Assembly: GCA_002299425.1 (NCBI GenBank)
Contig: DBNW01000078.1
Coordinates: 1 to 39,328, forward strand
Direction of reading: 5' to 3'
Length of the DNA: 39,328 nucleotides
Source: Methylococcaceae bacterium UBA662
GTDB taxonomy: Bacteria; Pseudomonadota; Gammaproteobacteria; Methylococcales; Methylomonadaceae
This document shows, in pieces, positions 16,221-24,375 of this stretch. Both the position numbers and the translations under genes were made by a program. Under the pieces are notes generated by a model, which ran no database searches, was not told the origin of the DNA, and saw only the letters and a program-made list of their open reading frames with translations. Every line of letters begins with the position of its first letter. Position 1 is the first letter of the stretch.

Positions 16221-17108
16221 GTGGCCAGGCTTAATTATCATCACCTGTATTACTTTTGGTGCGTCGCTAAGCAGGGTAACCTGACTAAAACTGCCCATAG
16301 CCTAAATCTTTCCCAATCGGCCTTGTCAGCACAAATTAAACAATTAGAACAAGCCATGAAGGTCGATCTGTTCACACGGGCCGGGCGTAGCTTGGTGTTG
16401 ACCGAAGTCGGGATACAGGCGTTTTCTTACGCTGAGGAAATATTCAAAAAAGGCGAAGAGCTTGAATCGCTGCTCACCCTGGGGATTCAATCGGAGCAGC
16501 GGACAGTAAGAATTGGCATGCTGTCAACGATGTCGCGCAATTTTATAGAAAGCTTCATTGAACCCATACTGCACAAACCCAACGTCAAGTATATTTTGCG
16601 TGCCAAAGGGCAAACCAATCTGCTGAATGCATTGGCCGACCATCAGCTTGATTTGGCGTTGACTAATATTGAAGTCAGAGGGAACAGTAAACAAGTTTGG
16701 CAGTGCCGTTTGTTAGCCCGGCAAGCCATCGCCATCATCGGCCCACCCGGACTGGGTTTGGGGCAGGATTTCCCCAGCCAATACCAAGCCCAACGTTGGG
16801 TTTTGCCAGTCCACGAAAGCCCAATCCGCTCCGCATTCGATGGTTTTTGTGCCCAGTATCAGTTTAGGCCCGCTGTCGTTGCCGAAGCCGATGATATGGC
16901 TATGTTGCGGTTGTTGGCGAGGGATGCCGGTGCTTTAGCGGTGATGCCAGGGGTGGTCGTTAAGGATGAACTTAAGACCGGGGAGCTTGTGAAGTATTGG
17001 GTATTGCCCAACATTTTTGAAAATTTTTATGCGGTATCGGTTGCGCGGCATATTCCCAACCCGCTGATCACGCAGTTATTAAACGTTAAAATCAACGTGT
17101 CATTCTAA
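16221..17108 (+). CDS. LysR-family regulator, NhaR-like, divergent from dabBA
   Basis: From a GTG at 16221 this predicts 295 residues, typical of LysR proteins. The N-terminal winged helix-turn-helix starts LNYHHLYYFWCVAKQGNLTK and continues TAHSLNLSQSALSAQIKQLE; this opening resembles NhaR more than CbbR. The rest is the periplasmic-binding-like effector domain. A TTG at 16170 would add 17 residues that look less like the family, so the GTG is preferred, although neither start has a strong ribosome-binding site. Divergence from dabBA over 99 bases is the classic layout for a LysR protein controlling its neighbour, so regulation of carbon uptake is inferred. The inducer is unknown. Confidence 0.85.
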   Translation: MARLNYHHLYYFWCVAKQGNLTKTAHSLNLSQSALSAQIKQLEQAMKVDLFTRAGRSLVLTEVGIQAFSYAEEIFKKGEELESLLTLGIQSEQRTVRIGMLSTMSRNFIESFIEPILHKPNVKYILRAKGQTNLLNALADHQLDLALTNIEVRGNSKQVWQCRLLARQAIAIIGPPGLGLGQDFPSQYQAQRWVLPVHESPIRSAFDGFCAQYQFRPAVVAEADDMAMLRLLARDAGALAVMPGVVVKDELKTGELVKYWVLPNIFENFYAVSVARHIPNPLITQLLNVKINVSF

Positions 17109-17109
17109 T

Positions 17110-17122
17110 TGATGTTACGCAG
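17110..17122 (+). repeat. 13-bp direct repeat, copy 2
   Basis: TGATGTTACGCAG begins one base after the lysR stop codon and matches copy 1 at 12030-12042 exactly and in the same orientation. A short A-run and a CCGG-containing stretch follow both copies, so similarity may extend weakly. Confidence 0.5.
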
Positions 17123-17124
17123 AT

Positions 17125-17151
17125 AAAAAAGCCGGATGGGGGGCATCCGGC
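17125..17151 (-). terminator. intrinsic terminator of the three-gene redox-type operon
   Basis: The minus strand shows a perfect eight-pair stem GCCGGATG/CATCCGGC with a five-base C loop, followed at once by six T (17125-17130). It lies about 107 bases past the end of the gene at 17258. The plus strand has no T-run, so it is less likely to stop lysR transcription. Confidence 0.85.
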
Positions 17152-17257
17152 GGTTCTAAAGGGCCATGATGAGGGGTTAAAAATCTTGGTCGAATCCGTG
17201 AAGTGGCGGTTTGTCGGTACTGTTTTTTGAGGTCTGGCCATTTGATTCTGTCGTTAT

Positions 17258-17620
17258 CTACCCTTGGCCGGGTAACAACCCGACTGAACCGGGTTTGATT
17301 CGCTTACAACTCACTACGATATCTGCCACGAAACACTTTTTTTTGCCGTAATCAAGCGCTGTGCAGTCTTGACAGACCAGCCGGCCTTTGTCTTTAACGG
17401 CCTCAAGATGCCAGCCGTAGCCTTGCGATTGGCAAAAGCGTTTGCTGAAACGGCTGATGGTGTAGGGCTGTATGGCTTTTGCAACCGCCTCTTTTTCTGT
17501 GGCACAAGCTGTAGGTGGCAGGGTATTCGCCATTAAGTCACGAAAAATATAGTCAGCAGCCAATGCCACTTGGCAACTTAACGCCAAACCGGTAAAAAGC
17601 CCTAGTACGCCTATTTTCAC
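17258..17620 (-). CDS. secreted six-cysteine protein of unknown function
   Basis: I do not recognise this 120-residue protein. It starts at GTG with a perfect AGGAGG five bases upstream. It has a clear signal peptide (MKIGVLGLFTGLALSCQVALA, given here in two parts: MKIGVLGLFTG and LALSCQVALA) with likely cleavage after Ala21, so it should be periplasmic. The mature part holds six cysteines at 39, 63, 83, 86, 96 and 105, including a CxxC pair in LVCQDC; three disulfides or a metal site are both possible. It is the last gene of a three-gene operon after a thioredoxin-fold protein and a small membrane protein, 26 bases from the latter, and a strong terminator follows. A redox-linked job is inferred from context only. 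Confidence 0.8.
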   Translation of the reverse strand: MKIGVLGLFTGLALSCQVALAADYIFRDLMANTLPPTACATEKEAVAKAIQPYTISRFSKRFCQSQGYGWHLEAVKDKGRLVCQDCTALDYGKKKCFVADIVVSCKRIKPGSVGLLPGQG

Positions 17621-17646
17621 GGTGTCCTCCTGGTTTTTTAGGGTTG

Positions 17647-17823
17647 TTAATTTAAAACTCGAATGTTCATTTGCGCGTTTTCCTCATCCAGTTGTTGCTT
17701 AATGGGTGCGTATTTATCATTCTCGCTTTGCTTAACTAGGACGATGCCGACCAACAGTAAAAACAGGGTAAAGCCTACATAGAGCCAAAATTTGTCTTTA
17801 GGTTGTTCTTGCGCCGCTTTCAT
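17647..17823 (-). CDS. 58-residue single-pass membrane protein
   Basis: This small gene encodes 58 residues. A charged N-terminus (MKAAQEQPKDK) is followed by one hydrophobic helix (FWLYVGFTLFLLLVGIVLV, about residues 12-30) and then a polar tail rich in Gln, Glu, Asp and Asn. AGGAG is well placed upstream of the ATG, which supports real translation. It lies 14 bases after the thioredoxin-fold gene and 26 before the secreted cysteine-rich gene. I do not recognise a family. The layout suggests a membrane partner or tether for one of its neighbours. Confidence 0.75.
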   Translation of the reverse strand: MKAAQEQPKDKFWLYVGFTLFLLLVGIVLVKQSENDKYAPIKQQLDEENAQMNIRVLN

Positions 17824-17837
17824 TGTGATACTCCTGG

Positions 17838-18074
17838 CTAGGGTCTTAAATCGGCGATGGCCGCACCAAAATTGATGTGGAAGGCTTGCCCGCCCAGCAC
17901 CAGTGCGGGTACTGAACGCACCCCGGCTGCTTCGGCCTCGGCGACGCGGCTGGGTTGTTCGCCTAGGTGGACAACTTCCACCTGGTATTTGCTGGAGTCG
18001 ATGGCATCGGCGACCATCTGTTCGGCACCTAAACAGACAGGGCAGCCGGCGTGATAGAAAATGGCGGTGTTCAT
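17838..18074 (-). CDS. small thioredoxin/glutaredoxin-fold protein with CPVC motif
   Basis: The protein has 78 residues with the redox motif in AIFYHAGCPVCLGAEQ near residues 4-19. VRSVPALVLGG contains the cis-proline typical of the fold, and the end (NFGAAIADLRP) is compact. There is no signal peptide, so it should be cytoplasmic. AGGAG precedes the ATG at 18074, which starts exactly at the fold; the open frame upstream overlaps the promoter and is not expected to be translated. It is the first gene of the operon. The partner and substrate cannot be read from sequence. Confidence 0.85.
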   Translation of the reverse strand: MNTAIFYHAGCPVCLGAEQMVADAIDSSKYQVEVVHLGEQPSRVAEAEAAGVRSVPALVLGGQAFHINFGAAIADLRP

Positions 18075-18113
18075 GAGTGATCTCCTAAGTGGGTGTTTTG
18101 GTTTCGAGTCAAT

Positions 18114-18143
18114 ACTATAAAACCGGCCGCCAATGCTTGTCAA
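18114..18143 (-). promoter_or_regulatory. sigma-70-type promoter for the 18074-17258 operon
   Basis: The minus strand has a consensus TTGACA (18138-18143), an 18-base spacer and TATAGT (18114-18119). It sits 40 bases upstream of the thioredoxin-fold start. The rest of the 309-base gap 18075-18383, which also serves as the upstream region of zwf, shows no other site I trust. Confidence 0.75.
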
Positions 18144-18383
18144 CACCGCCGTGGAAAAATTAACCCTTAAGGCACTCGGGCGGAGCTTTGTTGGCACGGT
18201 TTAAGCGCGGTTGCCCTCGCCTAAAGCCTGCCAGCCTATTGCCTGCTGCTGTGCTAGTGCGGCATGACCTTACAATCAAGCAAGCATGTTAGTGTGAATT
18301 TTGAGATAATTACGCTCTGTTTCTACGGCATGTTATTTGCTGGCATTTCCCATTAGCCCAGATTCAACTTGGCAGAATCCTTA

Positions 18384-19856
18384 ATGAAAAACGACAAAAC
18401 CTTCAAACCGTGCGACTTGGTTATTTATGGTGCCTTAGGCGACCTTTCTAGGCGAAAACTGCTGATTTCTTTATACCGATTGGAAAAAGCGGATTTGTTG
18501 GAACCGGATACCCAAATTATCGGCGTTGACCGCCACGCCCATAGCAATGAAGCGTACATTGCCATTGTCCATGAGAGCTTACAGGCTTTTTTGACCGACC
18601 CTTTCGTTGACGAAGTTTGGCAGCGGCTCGCCCAACGATTGCTGTACGTGCAAATCGACTTACAGCAAATAGACCAATACGGACGGCTGAAGACGGCGTT
18701 AGCGGCAAGCCAGCGGGTTATGGTCAACTATTTTGCGGTTACTCCCTTTTTGTTCAAAGACATTTGCCATGGCTTGGCGCATTCGGGGGTTTTGACCGCC
18801 GAATCGCGCATGGTGATGGAGAAACCGATTGGCCACGACCTGAAATCATCCCAGGAAATCAATGACGCGGTAGCCAAGGTTTTCAGTGAAGGGCAAGTGT
18901 TTCGCATCGACCATTACCTAGGCAAAGAAACGGTCTTAAACCTGTTGGCGTTGCGCTTTGCTAACTCTATTTTCACCACCAACTGGAACCACAACACCAT
19001 CGACCATATTCAGATTACCGTCGCTGAAGAAGTCGGCATCGAAGGCCGCTGGGAGTATTTCGACAAGACCGGGCAATTGCGCGACATGCTGCAAAACCAC
19101 TTGTTGCAGATTCTGACCTTTATCGCCATGGAGCCGCCCGCCGATTTGGAAGCAGCTAGCATCCGTAGCGAAAAAATTAAGGTGCTGAAAGCCCTGCGCC
19201 CCATCACCAAACGCAACGTGGAGGAAAAAACGGTGCGCGGGCAATACACCGCCGGCTACAGCAAAGGCCAGCCGGTGCCCGGTTATTTGGAGGAAGAGGG
19301 CGCCAATACCGACAGTGCCACCGAAAGTTTTGTCGCCATAAGGGTTGATATTGACAATTGGCGTTGGGCGGGGGTGCCGTTTTACCTGCGCTCCGGCAAA
19401 CGCCTGCAAGGCAAACGCTCGGAAATCGTGGTGTATTTCAAGCAATTGCCGCACAACATTTTCAGCGAAAGCTTCCGCGATTTGCCGCCTAACAAGCTGA
19501 CCATCCACCTACAGCCCAATGAAGGCGTGGAAATTGAGATGCTGAATAAAATCCCCGGCATCGAAGACGAACATATCAAGTTGCAAAAAACCAAGTTGGA
19601 TTTAAGCTTCTCCGAGCAGTTCAAGAAAAGCCGGGTTTTTGGCGGCTATGAAAAGTTGCTGCTGGAGACCATGCGCGGCAACCCCACCTTGTTTTTAAGC
19701 CGGGACGAAATCGAACAAGCCTGGGTCTGGGTCGATTCCATCCAGGATGCCTGGCACCATCTGAATGCCAAGCCTAGGCCTTATGCGGCCGGAAGCTGGG
19801 GCCCGGTGGCATCGGTGGCGTTGATGGCCCGCGACGGGCGGGCGTGGGAAGAATAA
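18384..19856 (+). CDS. zwf: glucose-6-phosphate dehydrogenase
   Basis: From the ATG at 18384 this predicts 490 residues, the usual length. The enzyme oxidises glucose 6-phosphate to 6-phosphogluconolactone while reducing NADP or NAD. The Rossmann nucleotide motif GALGDLSRRKLL is at about 17-28 and the active-site motif RIDHYLGKE is at about 174-182. A TTG at 18369 could add five residues and cannot be excluded. It heads a run with edd and eda, which would carry glucose 6-phosphate through the Entner-Doudoroff route. No pgl (lactonase) gene is in the window, so that step is encoded elsewhere or spontaneous. Confidence 0.96.
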   Translation: MKNDKTFKPCDLVIYGALGDLSRRKLLISLYRLEKADLLEPDTQIIGVDRHAHSNEAYIAIVHESLQAFLTDPFVDEVWQRLAQRLLYVQIDLQQIDQYGRLKTALAASQRVMVNYFAVTPFLFKDICHGLAHSGVLTAESRMVMEKPIGHDLKSSQEINDAVAKVFSEGQVFRIDHYLGKETVLNLLALRFANSIFTTNWNHNTIDHIQITVAEEVGIEGRWEYFDKTGQLRDMLQNHLLQILTFIAMEPPADLEAASIRSEKIKVLKALRPITKRNVEEKTVRGQYTAGYSKGQPVPGYLEEEGANTDSATESFVAIRVDIDNWRWAGVPFYLRSGKRLQGKRSEIVVYFKQLPHNIFSESFRDLPPNKLTIHLQPNEGVEIEMLNKIPGIEDEHIKLQKTKLDLSFSEQFKKSRVFGGYEKLLLETMRGNPTLFLSRDEIEQAWVWVDSIQDAWHHLNAKPRPYAAGSWGPVASVALMARDGRAWEE

Positions 19857-19874
19857 ACCGTTTAGAGGGGCTTT

Positions 19875-20486
19875 ATGGCAAAAATAACCGCGCTTTCGCA
19901 ATTGGATTTAAACCAAACCTACAGCTATGCCGATTATCTGAATTGGCAGTTGGACGAGGCTATTGAGCTGATCAAGGGCAAGATTATGCGCATGGCGCCG
20001 GCGCCGAATGTCAGGCATCAAAGCATATCGATGGACTTAAGCCGCTATTTGTCGGTTTTTTTTCTCAACAAGCTGTGCCGGGTCTTCGCCGCCCCGTTCG
20101 ACGTGCGTCTGTACGACCGGAAAAAATCCCTGCTCGCCAGCGCCGACATCCATACCGTGGTGCAGCCCGACTTATGCGTTATCTGCAATCCCGAGTTATT
20201 GGACGAGCAAGGCTGCAACGGCGCCCCCGATTGGATCATCGAAATTTTGTCGAAGAGCAACACCCGCCACGAATTGCGCACCAAATTCGCCCTCTACGAG
20301 GAAAGCGGCGTCAATGAATACTGGTTAGTGTTCCCGGACAACCCCGCCATCGAGCAATTTGTGTTGGACGCGGGCGGGCGTTATCAATTGCAAGCTTTGT
20401 ACGCCCCTGGCGATGTCGCCACACCCCATTTGTTCCCCAATTTGACCATCGATGTCAACGAGGTGTTTGCCTCGCCGTGGGACTAA
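19875..20486 (+). CDS. Uma2 family (DUF820) putative endonuclease
   Basis: The protein has 203 residues with the Uma2 pattern. It has an N-terminal SYADYLNWQLDEAIELIKGK, HQSISMDLSRYLSVFF, then QPDLCVICNPELLDE and APDWIIEILSKSNTRHELRTK (in two parts: APDWIIEILS and KSNTRHELRTK), with YEESGVNEYWLV near the end. The PD and ExxS/K residues match the PD-(D/E)XK nuclease fold assigned to this family. Its members are frequent in cyanobacteria and some gammaproteobacteria, and their role is not settled. It lies 18 bases after zwf and 37 before edd on the same strand, with AGAGGGG as ribosome-binding site. It looks like an insertion into the Entner-Doudoroff operon that keeps the reading direction. 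Confidence 0.85.
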   Translation: MAKITALSQLDLNQTYSYADYLNWQLDEAIELIKGKIMRMAPAPNVRHQSISMDLSRYLSVFFLNKLCRVFAAPFDVRLYDRKKSLLASADIHTVVQPDLCVICNPELLDEQGCNGAPDWIIEILSKSNTRHELRTKFALYEESGVNEYWLVFPDNPAIEQFVLDAGGRYQLQALYAPGDVATPHLFPNLTIDVNEVFASPWD

Positions 20487-20523
20487 CACACATTCCAACT
20501 ATAAAACGAACACAGGACAATCC

Positions 20524-22344
20524 ATGCACCCCATCATCGAGCAAGTCACTGAAGCCATCACCGAACGCAGCCGCACCGGCCGCACCGCCTACATCAAATA
20601 CATCAACGGCATGAGGAAAAACAAGCCCACCCGCGTCGGCATGGGTTGTGGCAACTTAGCGCACGGTTTTGCCGCCTGTAGCGCAGCGGAAAAGGCCGAT
20701 TTGGTGGGCGAGACCAAGCCCAATATCGCCATCATCACCGCCTACAACGACATGTTGTCGGCGCACCAGCCTTATAAAAACACGCCCGAGTTAATCAAAA
20801 CCGCCATCCGTGAGGCCGGCGGCGTCGCGCAAGTTGCCGGCGGCGTACCCGCCATGTGCGATGGCATCACCCAAGGCCAGGCCGGCATGGAGCTGTCCTT
20901 GTTCAGCCGCGACATCATCGCCATGGCCACCGCCGTCGGCATGAGCCATGACATGTTCGATGGCGCACTGTATTTGGGCGTCTGCGACAAAATAGTGCCG
21001 GGGTTGTTGATCGGCGCCTTAAGCTTCGGCCATTTGCCCGCCGTGTTCGTACCCGCAGGGCCCATGCCCAGCGGCCTGACCAACAAGGAAAAAGCCCGTG
21101 CCCGGCAAGCCTACGCGGTCGGTAAAATTGGCCGCAAAGAACTCTTGGAGGCGGAGATGGCCTCCTACCACAGCCCCGGCACCTGCACCTTTTACGGCAC
21201 CGCCAACAGCAATCAAATGCTCATGGAAATCATGGGCTTGCATTTGCCCGGCAGTTCCTTTATCAACCCGTACACGCCGCTGCGCGACGCATTAACCCAA
21301 GCGGCGGCACGGCAAGTGCTTAAATTTACCGGCATGGGCGATGATTGGCGGCCGATCGCCCACATGGTGTCGGAAAAAGCCATCGTCAACGGCGTCATTG
21401 GCCTGTTGGCGACCGGCGGCTCGACCAACCACACCTTGCACTTGATCGCCATCGCCCGGGCGGCCGGCATCGAATTGAACTGGGACGATTTTGACCGTTT
21501 GTCCCGCGTGGTGCCGTTGATCGCGAAAATTTATCCAAACGGCCCGGCCGACGTGAACCATTTCCAGGCCGCCGGCGGCATGGGCGTGTTGATCGCCGAA
21601 TTGCTGCGTAACGGCCTGCTGCATGAAGACCTCATCACCGTCGCCGATGAAAAGGGCATGAACCACTACCGCGAAGAACCCAAATTGGTAGACGACAAAC
21701 TGGTTTGGGAGCCGGTGCCGCAAGCTTCGCTGGACCCGGACGTGCTCAGTTCGGTCGCCAAGCCGTTCGCCGAAAGCGGCGGCCTGCATCTCATGAAAGG
21801 CAACCTAGGGCGCGGTGTCGCCAAATTGTCGGCGGTGTCGCCCGACCATCAAATCGTCGCCGCCCCGGCGGTGGTGTTCGACGACCAAAGCGACTTTCTG
21901 GCCGCCTTCCAGCGCGGCGAACTGGAAAAAGATTTCGTCGCCGTCATCCGCTTCCAAGGCCCACGCGCCAACGGCATGCCCGAATTGCACAAACTCACCC
22001 CGCCGTTGGGCGTGTTGCAGGACAAAGGCTTTAAAGTCGCCTTAGTGACCGACGGCCGCATGTCCGGTGCCTCCGGCAAAGTGCCGTCCGCCATCCACAT
22101 AACCCCCGAATGCGAAGTCGGCGGGCCGTTGGCAAAAGTGCGTGATGGCGACCTCATTGCGATGGATTTACAGACCGGCGACATCAATGTTTTGGTGGAC
22201 GAAGCCGAATTTAACGCCCGGGCAGTGCTGCCGAACCGGGCCGGCAACCACCATTACGGCACGGGGCGGGAGTTGTTCGGGCGGTTCCGCTTGAATGCCT
22301 CGTCCGCCGAAATGGGAGCATCTAATTTGTTTGTTTGCGATTAA
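20524..22344 (+). CDS. edd: 6-phosphogluconate dehydratase
   Basis: The protein has 606 residues, matching the family. It dehydrates 6-phosphogluconate to 2-keto-3-deoxy-6-phosphogluconate, the first dedicated Entner-Doudoroff step. Iron-sulfur-dependent dehydratase landmarks include MGCGNLAHGFAACS, AYNDMLSAHQPY and PAMCDGITQGQAGMELS, and VTDGRMSGASGKVPSAIH near the C-terminus. It belongs to the IlvD/Edd family; the neighbouring eda and zwf decide for Edd over dihydroxy-acid dehydratase. The ATG at 20524 starts the conserved HPIIEQVTEAITERS; an earlier frame overlapping the Uma2 gene is unlikely. Confidence 0.97.
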   Translation: MHPIIEQVTEAITERSRTGRTAYIKYINGMRKNKPTRVGMGCGNLAHGFAACSAAEKADLVGETKPNIAIITAYNDMLSAHQPYKNTPELIKTAIREAGGVAQVAGGVPAMCDGITQGQAGMELSLFSRDIIAMATAVGMSHDMFDGALYLGVCDKIVPGLLIGALSFGHLPAVFVPAGPMPSGLTNKEKARARQAYAVGKIGRKELLEAEMASYHSPGTCTFYGTANSNQMLMEIMGLHLPGSSFINPYTPLRDALTQAAARQVLKFTGMGDDWRPIAHMVSEKAIVNGVIGLLATGGSTNHTLHLIAIARAAGIELNWDDFDRLSRVVPLIAKIYPNGPADVNHFQAAGGMGVLIAELLRNGLLHEDLITVADEKGMNHYREEPKLVDDKLVWEPVPQASLDPDVLSSVAKPFAESGGLHLMKGNLGRGVAKLSAVSPDHQIVAAPAVVFDDQSDFLAAFQRGELEKDFVAVIRFQGPRANGMPELHKLTPPLGVLQDKGFKVALVTDGRMSGASGKVPSAIHITPECEVGGPLAKVRDGDLIAMDLQTGDINVLVDEAEFNARAVLPNRAGNHHYGTGRELFGRFRLNASSAEMGASNLFVCD

Positions 22345-22383
22345 CACAGGGTACGCGCCGCGCGCCTTAACGGAAGAGAGACA

Positions 22384-23034
22384 ATGAGCCAAAATTGGAA
22401 AATACACCCCCAAGACGTACTCCGCGCAGGCCCTGTGATGCCGGTGATGGTCATCCAAAACCTCGACGATGCCGTACCACTGGCCCAAGCCTTGGTTGCA
22501 GGCGGCATCAAAGTCTTGGAAATTACCCTGCGGACACCGGTGGCGCTGGCAGCAATCAAAGCCATCAGCGAGAATGTCAAAGAGGCCATCGTCGGCGTCG
22601 GCACCGTTGCCAACCCAGAGCAGCTTAAGGCCGCCGAGGCAGCCGGGGCGGTGTTTGCCATCAGCCCCGGCATTACCGAGTCTTTGCTGCACGCCGCCAA
22701 CGCCGGTTCTATCGCGCTGATACCGGGCATTGCCACCTTGTCGGAACTGATGCTGGGCATGGAATACGGACTGGACCATTTTAAGTTCTTCCCAGCCGAA
22801 GCCGCCGGTGGCATCCCGATGTTAAAAGCCATCGCCGGACCCTTCCCGCAGGCCACTTTCTGCCCGACCGGCGGCATTTCCCCGGACAATTACCTGGCGT
22901 ATTTAGCATTGCCCAACGTCGCCTGCGTCGGCGGCTCCTGGTTGGCTCCGGGTGCGGCCATTACCGGCAAAAATTGGACGGCGATTACCGCCTTAGCAGC
23001 ACAAGCGGCTAAAGCCGTTCAGTGCGGGCTTTAG
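22384..23034 (+). CDS. eda: KDPG/KHG aldolase
   Basis: The protein has 216 residues and cleaves 2-keto-3-deoxy-6-phosphogluconate into pyruvate and glyceraldehyde 3-phosphate. The class I aldolase residues are visible: the Schiff-base lysine K134 in HFKFFPAEAAGG and the catalytic glutamate E46 in LEITLRTP, with the phosphate-binding CPTGGIS loop later. GGAAGAG gives a ribosome-binding site before the ATG. It lies 39 bases after edd, consistent with co-transcription, and completes the pathway begun by zwf. Confidence 0.97.
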   Translation: MSQNWKIHPQDVLRAGPVMPVMVIQNLDDAVPLAQALVAGGIKVLEITLRTPVALAAIKAISENVKEAIVGVGTVANPEQLKAAEAAGAVFAISPGITESLLHAANAGSIALIPGIATLSELMLGMEYGLDHFKFFPAEAAGGIPMLKAIAGPFPQATFCPTGGISPDNYLAYLALPNVACVGGSWLAPGAAITGKNWTAITALAAQAAKAVQCGL

Positions 23035-23077
23035 CCCACTATCCTTAAACCGTTTTTTTAAAGCAGAGGGAAAATCC

Positions 23078-24370
23078 ATGACCCAGCCCAGCAGTGTGAC
23101 TTTAACTGATCAAGGTGAGCCGATCGCCGTGCTGCCGCGTTTGTCGGGTACGATAGGTCCTGATGTTATCGACGTGCAGGCCTTGTACAAAAACACCGGA
23201 CTGTTCACTTACGACCCGGGTTTTAATTCCACCGCCAGTTGCCGTTCCAGCATCACCTACATCGACGGTGAACACGGCGTGTTGCTGTACCGTGGCTACC
23301 CCATTGAGCAGTTGGCGCAGCAATGTACCTTCCTAGAAGTTTGTTACCTGATTTTGCACGGCGAACTGCCCAGTCCTGAACAACTGCAAGCGTTCATCTA
23401 TAAAATCACCATGCACACCATGGTGCATGACCAATTGAGCAATTTTTTCAAAGGGTTCCGCCGTGATGCCCATCCGATGGCCATTATGGTCGGCGTGGTC
23501 GGGGCGTTGTCGGCGTTTTATCATGACGCACTGGACATCAGCGATAAAAACGTCCGTGAATTGTGCGCCATTCGCCTGTTAGCGAAAGTGCCCACCATCG
23601 TCGCTATGTGTCACAAGTACAGCACCGGTATGCCGTTTATGTACCCGCAAAACAAGCTCAGTTATGTGGAAAACTTTTTGCGCATGATGTTGGCCAATCC
23701 CTGTGAGGAATTTATCCCCAATCCGGTGCTGGTGCGGGCATTGGATAGGATACTGATACTCCACGCCGACCATGAGCAAAACGCCTCCACCTCAACCGTG
23801 CGCCTAGCCGGTTCCAGCGGTGCTAACCCGTTTGCCTGCGTGACGGCGGGCATTGCCTGTTTGTGGGGAGCTGCGCATGGCGGTGCCAACGAGGCGGTGC
23901 TGAATATGCTGGAACAAATCGGCAATGCTTCCCGCATCCCCGAGTTTATTGCCCGCGCTAAAGACAAAAACGATCCGTTCCGGCTCATGGGTTTTGGTCA
24001 TAGGGTTTACAAAAACTACGACCCGCGCGCGCGTCTGATGCGGGATACCTGCCATGAAGTGTTGAACGAACTTAATTTGCACGATTTGCAGCTATTTAAA
24101 CTGGCTTTGGAACTGGAACGCATCGCCTTGGAAGACACGTATTTCATCGAGAAAAAGTTGTACCCGAACGTCGATTTCTACTCGGGTATTGTCTTGCATG
24201 CCCTAGGTGTGCCCACTAACATGTTCACGGCCATGTTTGCAATGGGCCGGACGGTCGGCTGGATTGCCCACTGGGATGAAATGATTGCTGATCCCGAGCA
24301 AAAAATTGGCCGTCCACGGCAGCTTTACACCGGCGCCATCCGCCGCGAGGTGCCGGTAAAAAACCGGTAA
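23078..24370 (+). CDS. gltA: citrate synthase
   Basis: The protein has 430 residues, the size of the hexameric type II enzyme of Gram-negative bacteria, which condenses oxaloacetate and acetyl-CoA to citrate. The active-site blocks are present: GAAHGGANEAVLNML, GFGHRVYKNYDPRA with the catalytic histidine, and the catalytic aspartate in NVDFYSGI. The N-terminal SCRSSITYIDGEHGVLLYRG is also conserved. AGAGGG is the ribosome-binding site. It lies 43 bases after eda in the same direction and a terminator-like hairpin follows, so it may be the last gene of the Entner-Doudoroff operon; an internal promoter cannot be excluded. Confidence 0.96.
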   Translation: MTQPSSVTLTDQGEPIAVLPRLSGTIGPDVIDVQALYKNTGLFTYDPGFNSTASCRSSITYIDGEHGVLLYRGYPIEQLAQQCTFLEVCYLILHGELPSPEQLQAFIYKITMHTMVHDQLSNFFKGFRRDAHPMAIMVGVVGALSAFYHDALDISDKNVRELCAIRLLAKVPTIVAMCHKYSTGMPFMYPQNKLSYVENFLRMMLANPCEEFIPNPVLVRALDRILILHADHEQNASTSTVRLAGSSGANPFACVTAGIACLWGAAHGGANEAVLNMLEQIGNASRIPEFIARAKDKNDPFRLMGFGHRVYKNYDPRARLMRDTCHEVLNELNLHDLQLFKLALELERIALEDTYFIEKKLYPNVDFYSGIVLHALGVPTNMFTAMFAMGRTVGWIAHWDEMIADPEQKIGRPRQLYTGAIRREVPVKNR

Positions 24371-24375
24371 CGCCG

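Noticed and set aside
18936..19508. 190-residue open frame antisense to zwf
   Set aside because: It lies fully within zwf, lacks a convincing start signal and has no family resemblance.
22168..22889. Open frames of about 180-200 residues antisense to edd and eda
   Set aside because: They mirror conserved enzyme codons and have no features of their own.
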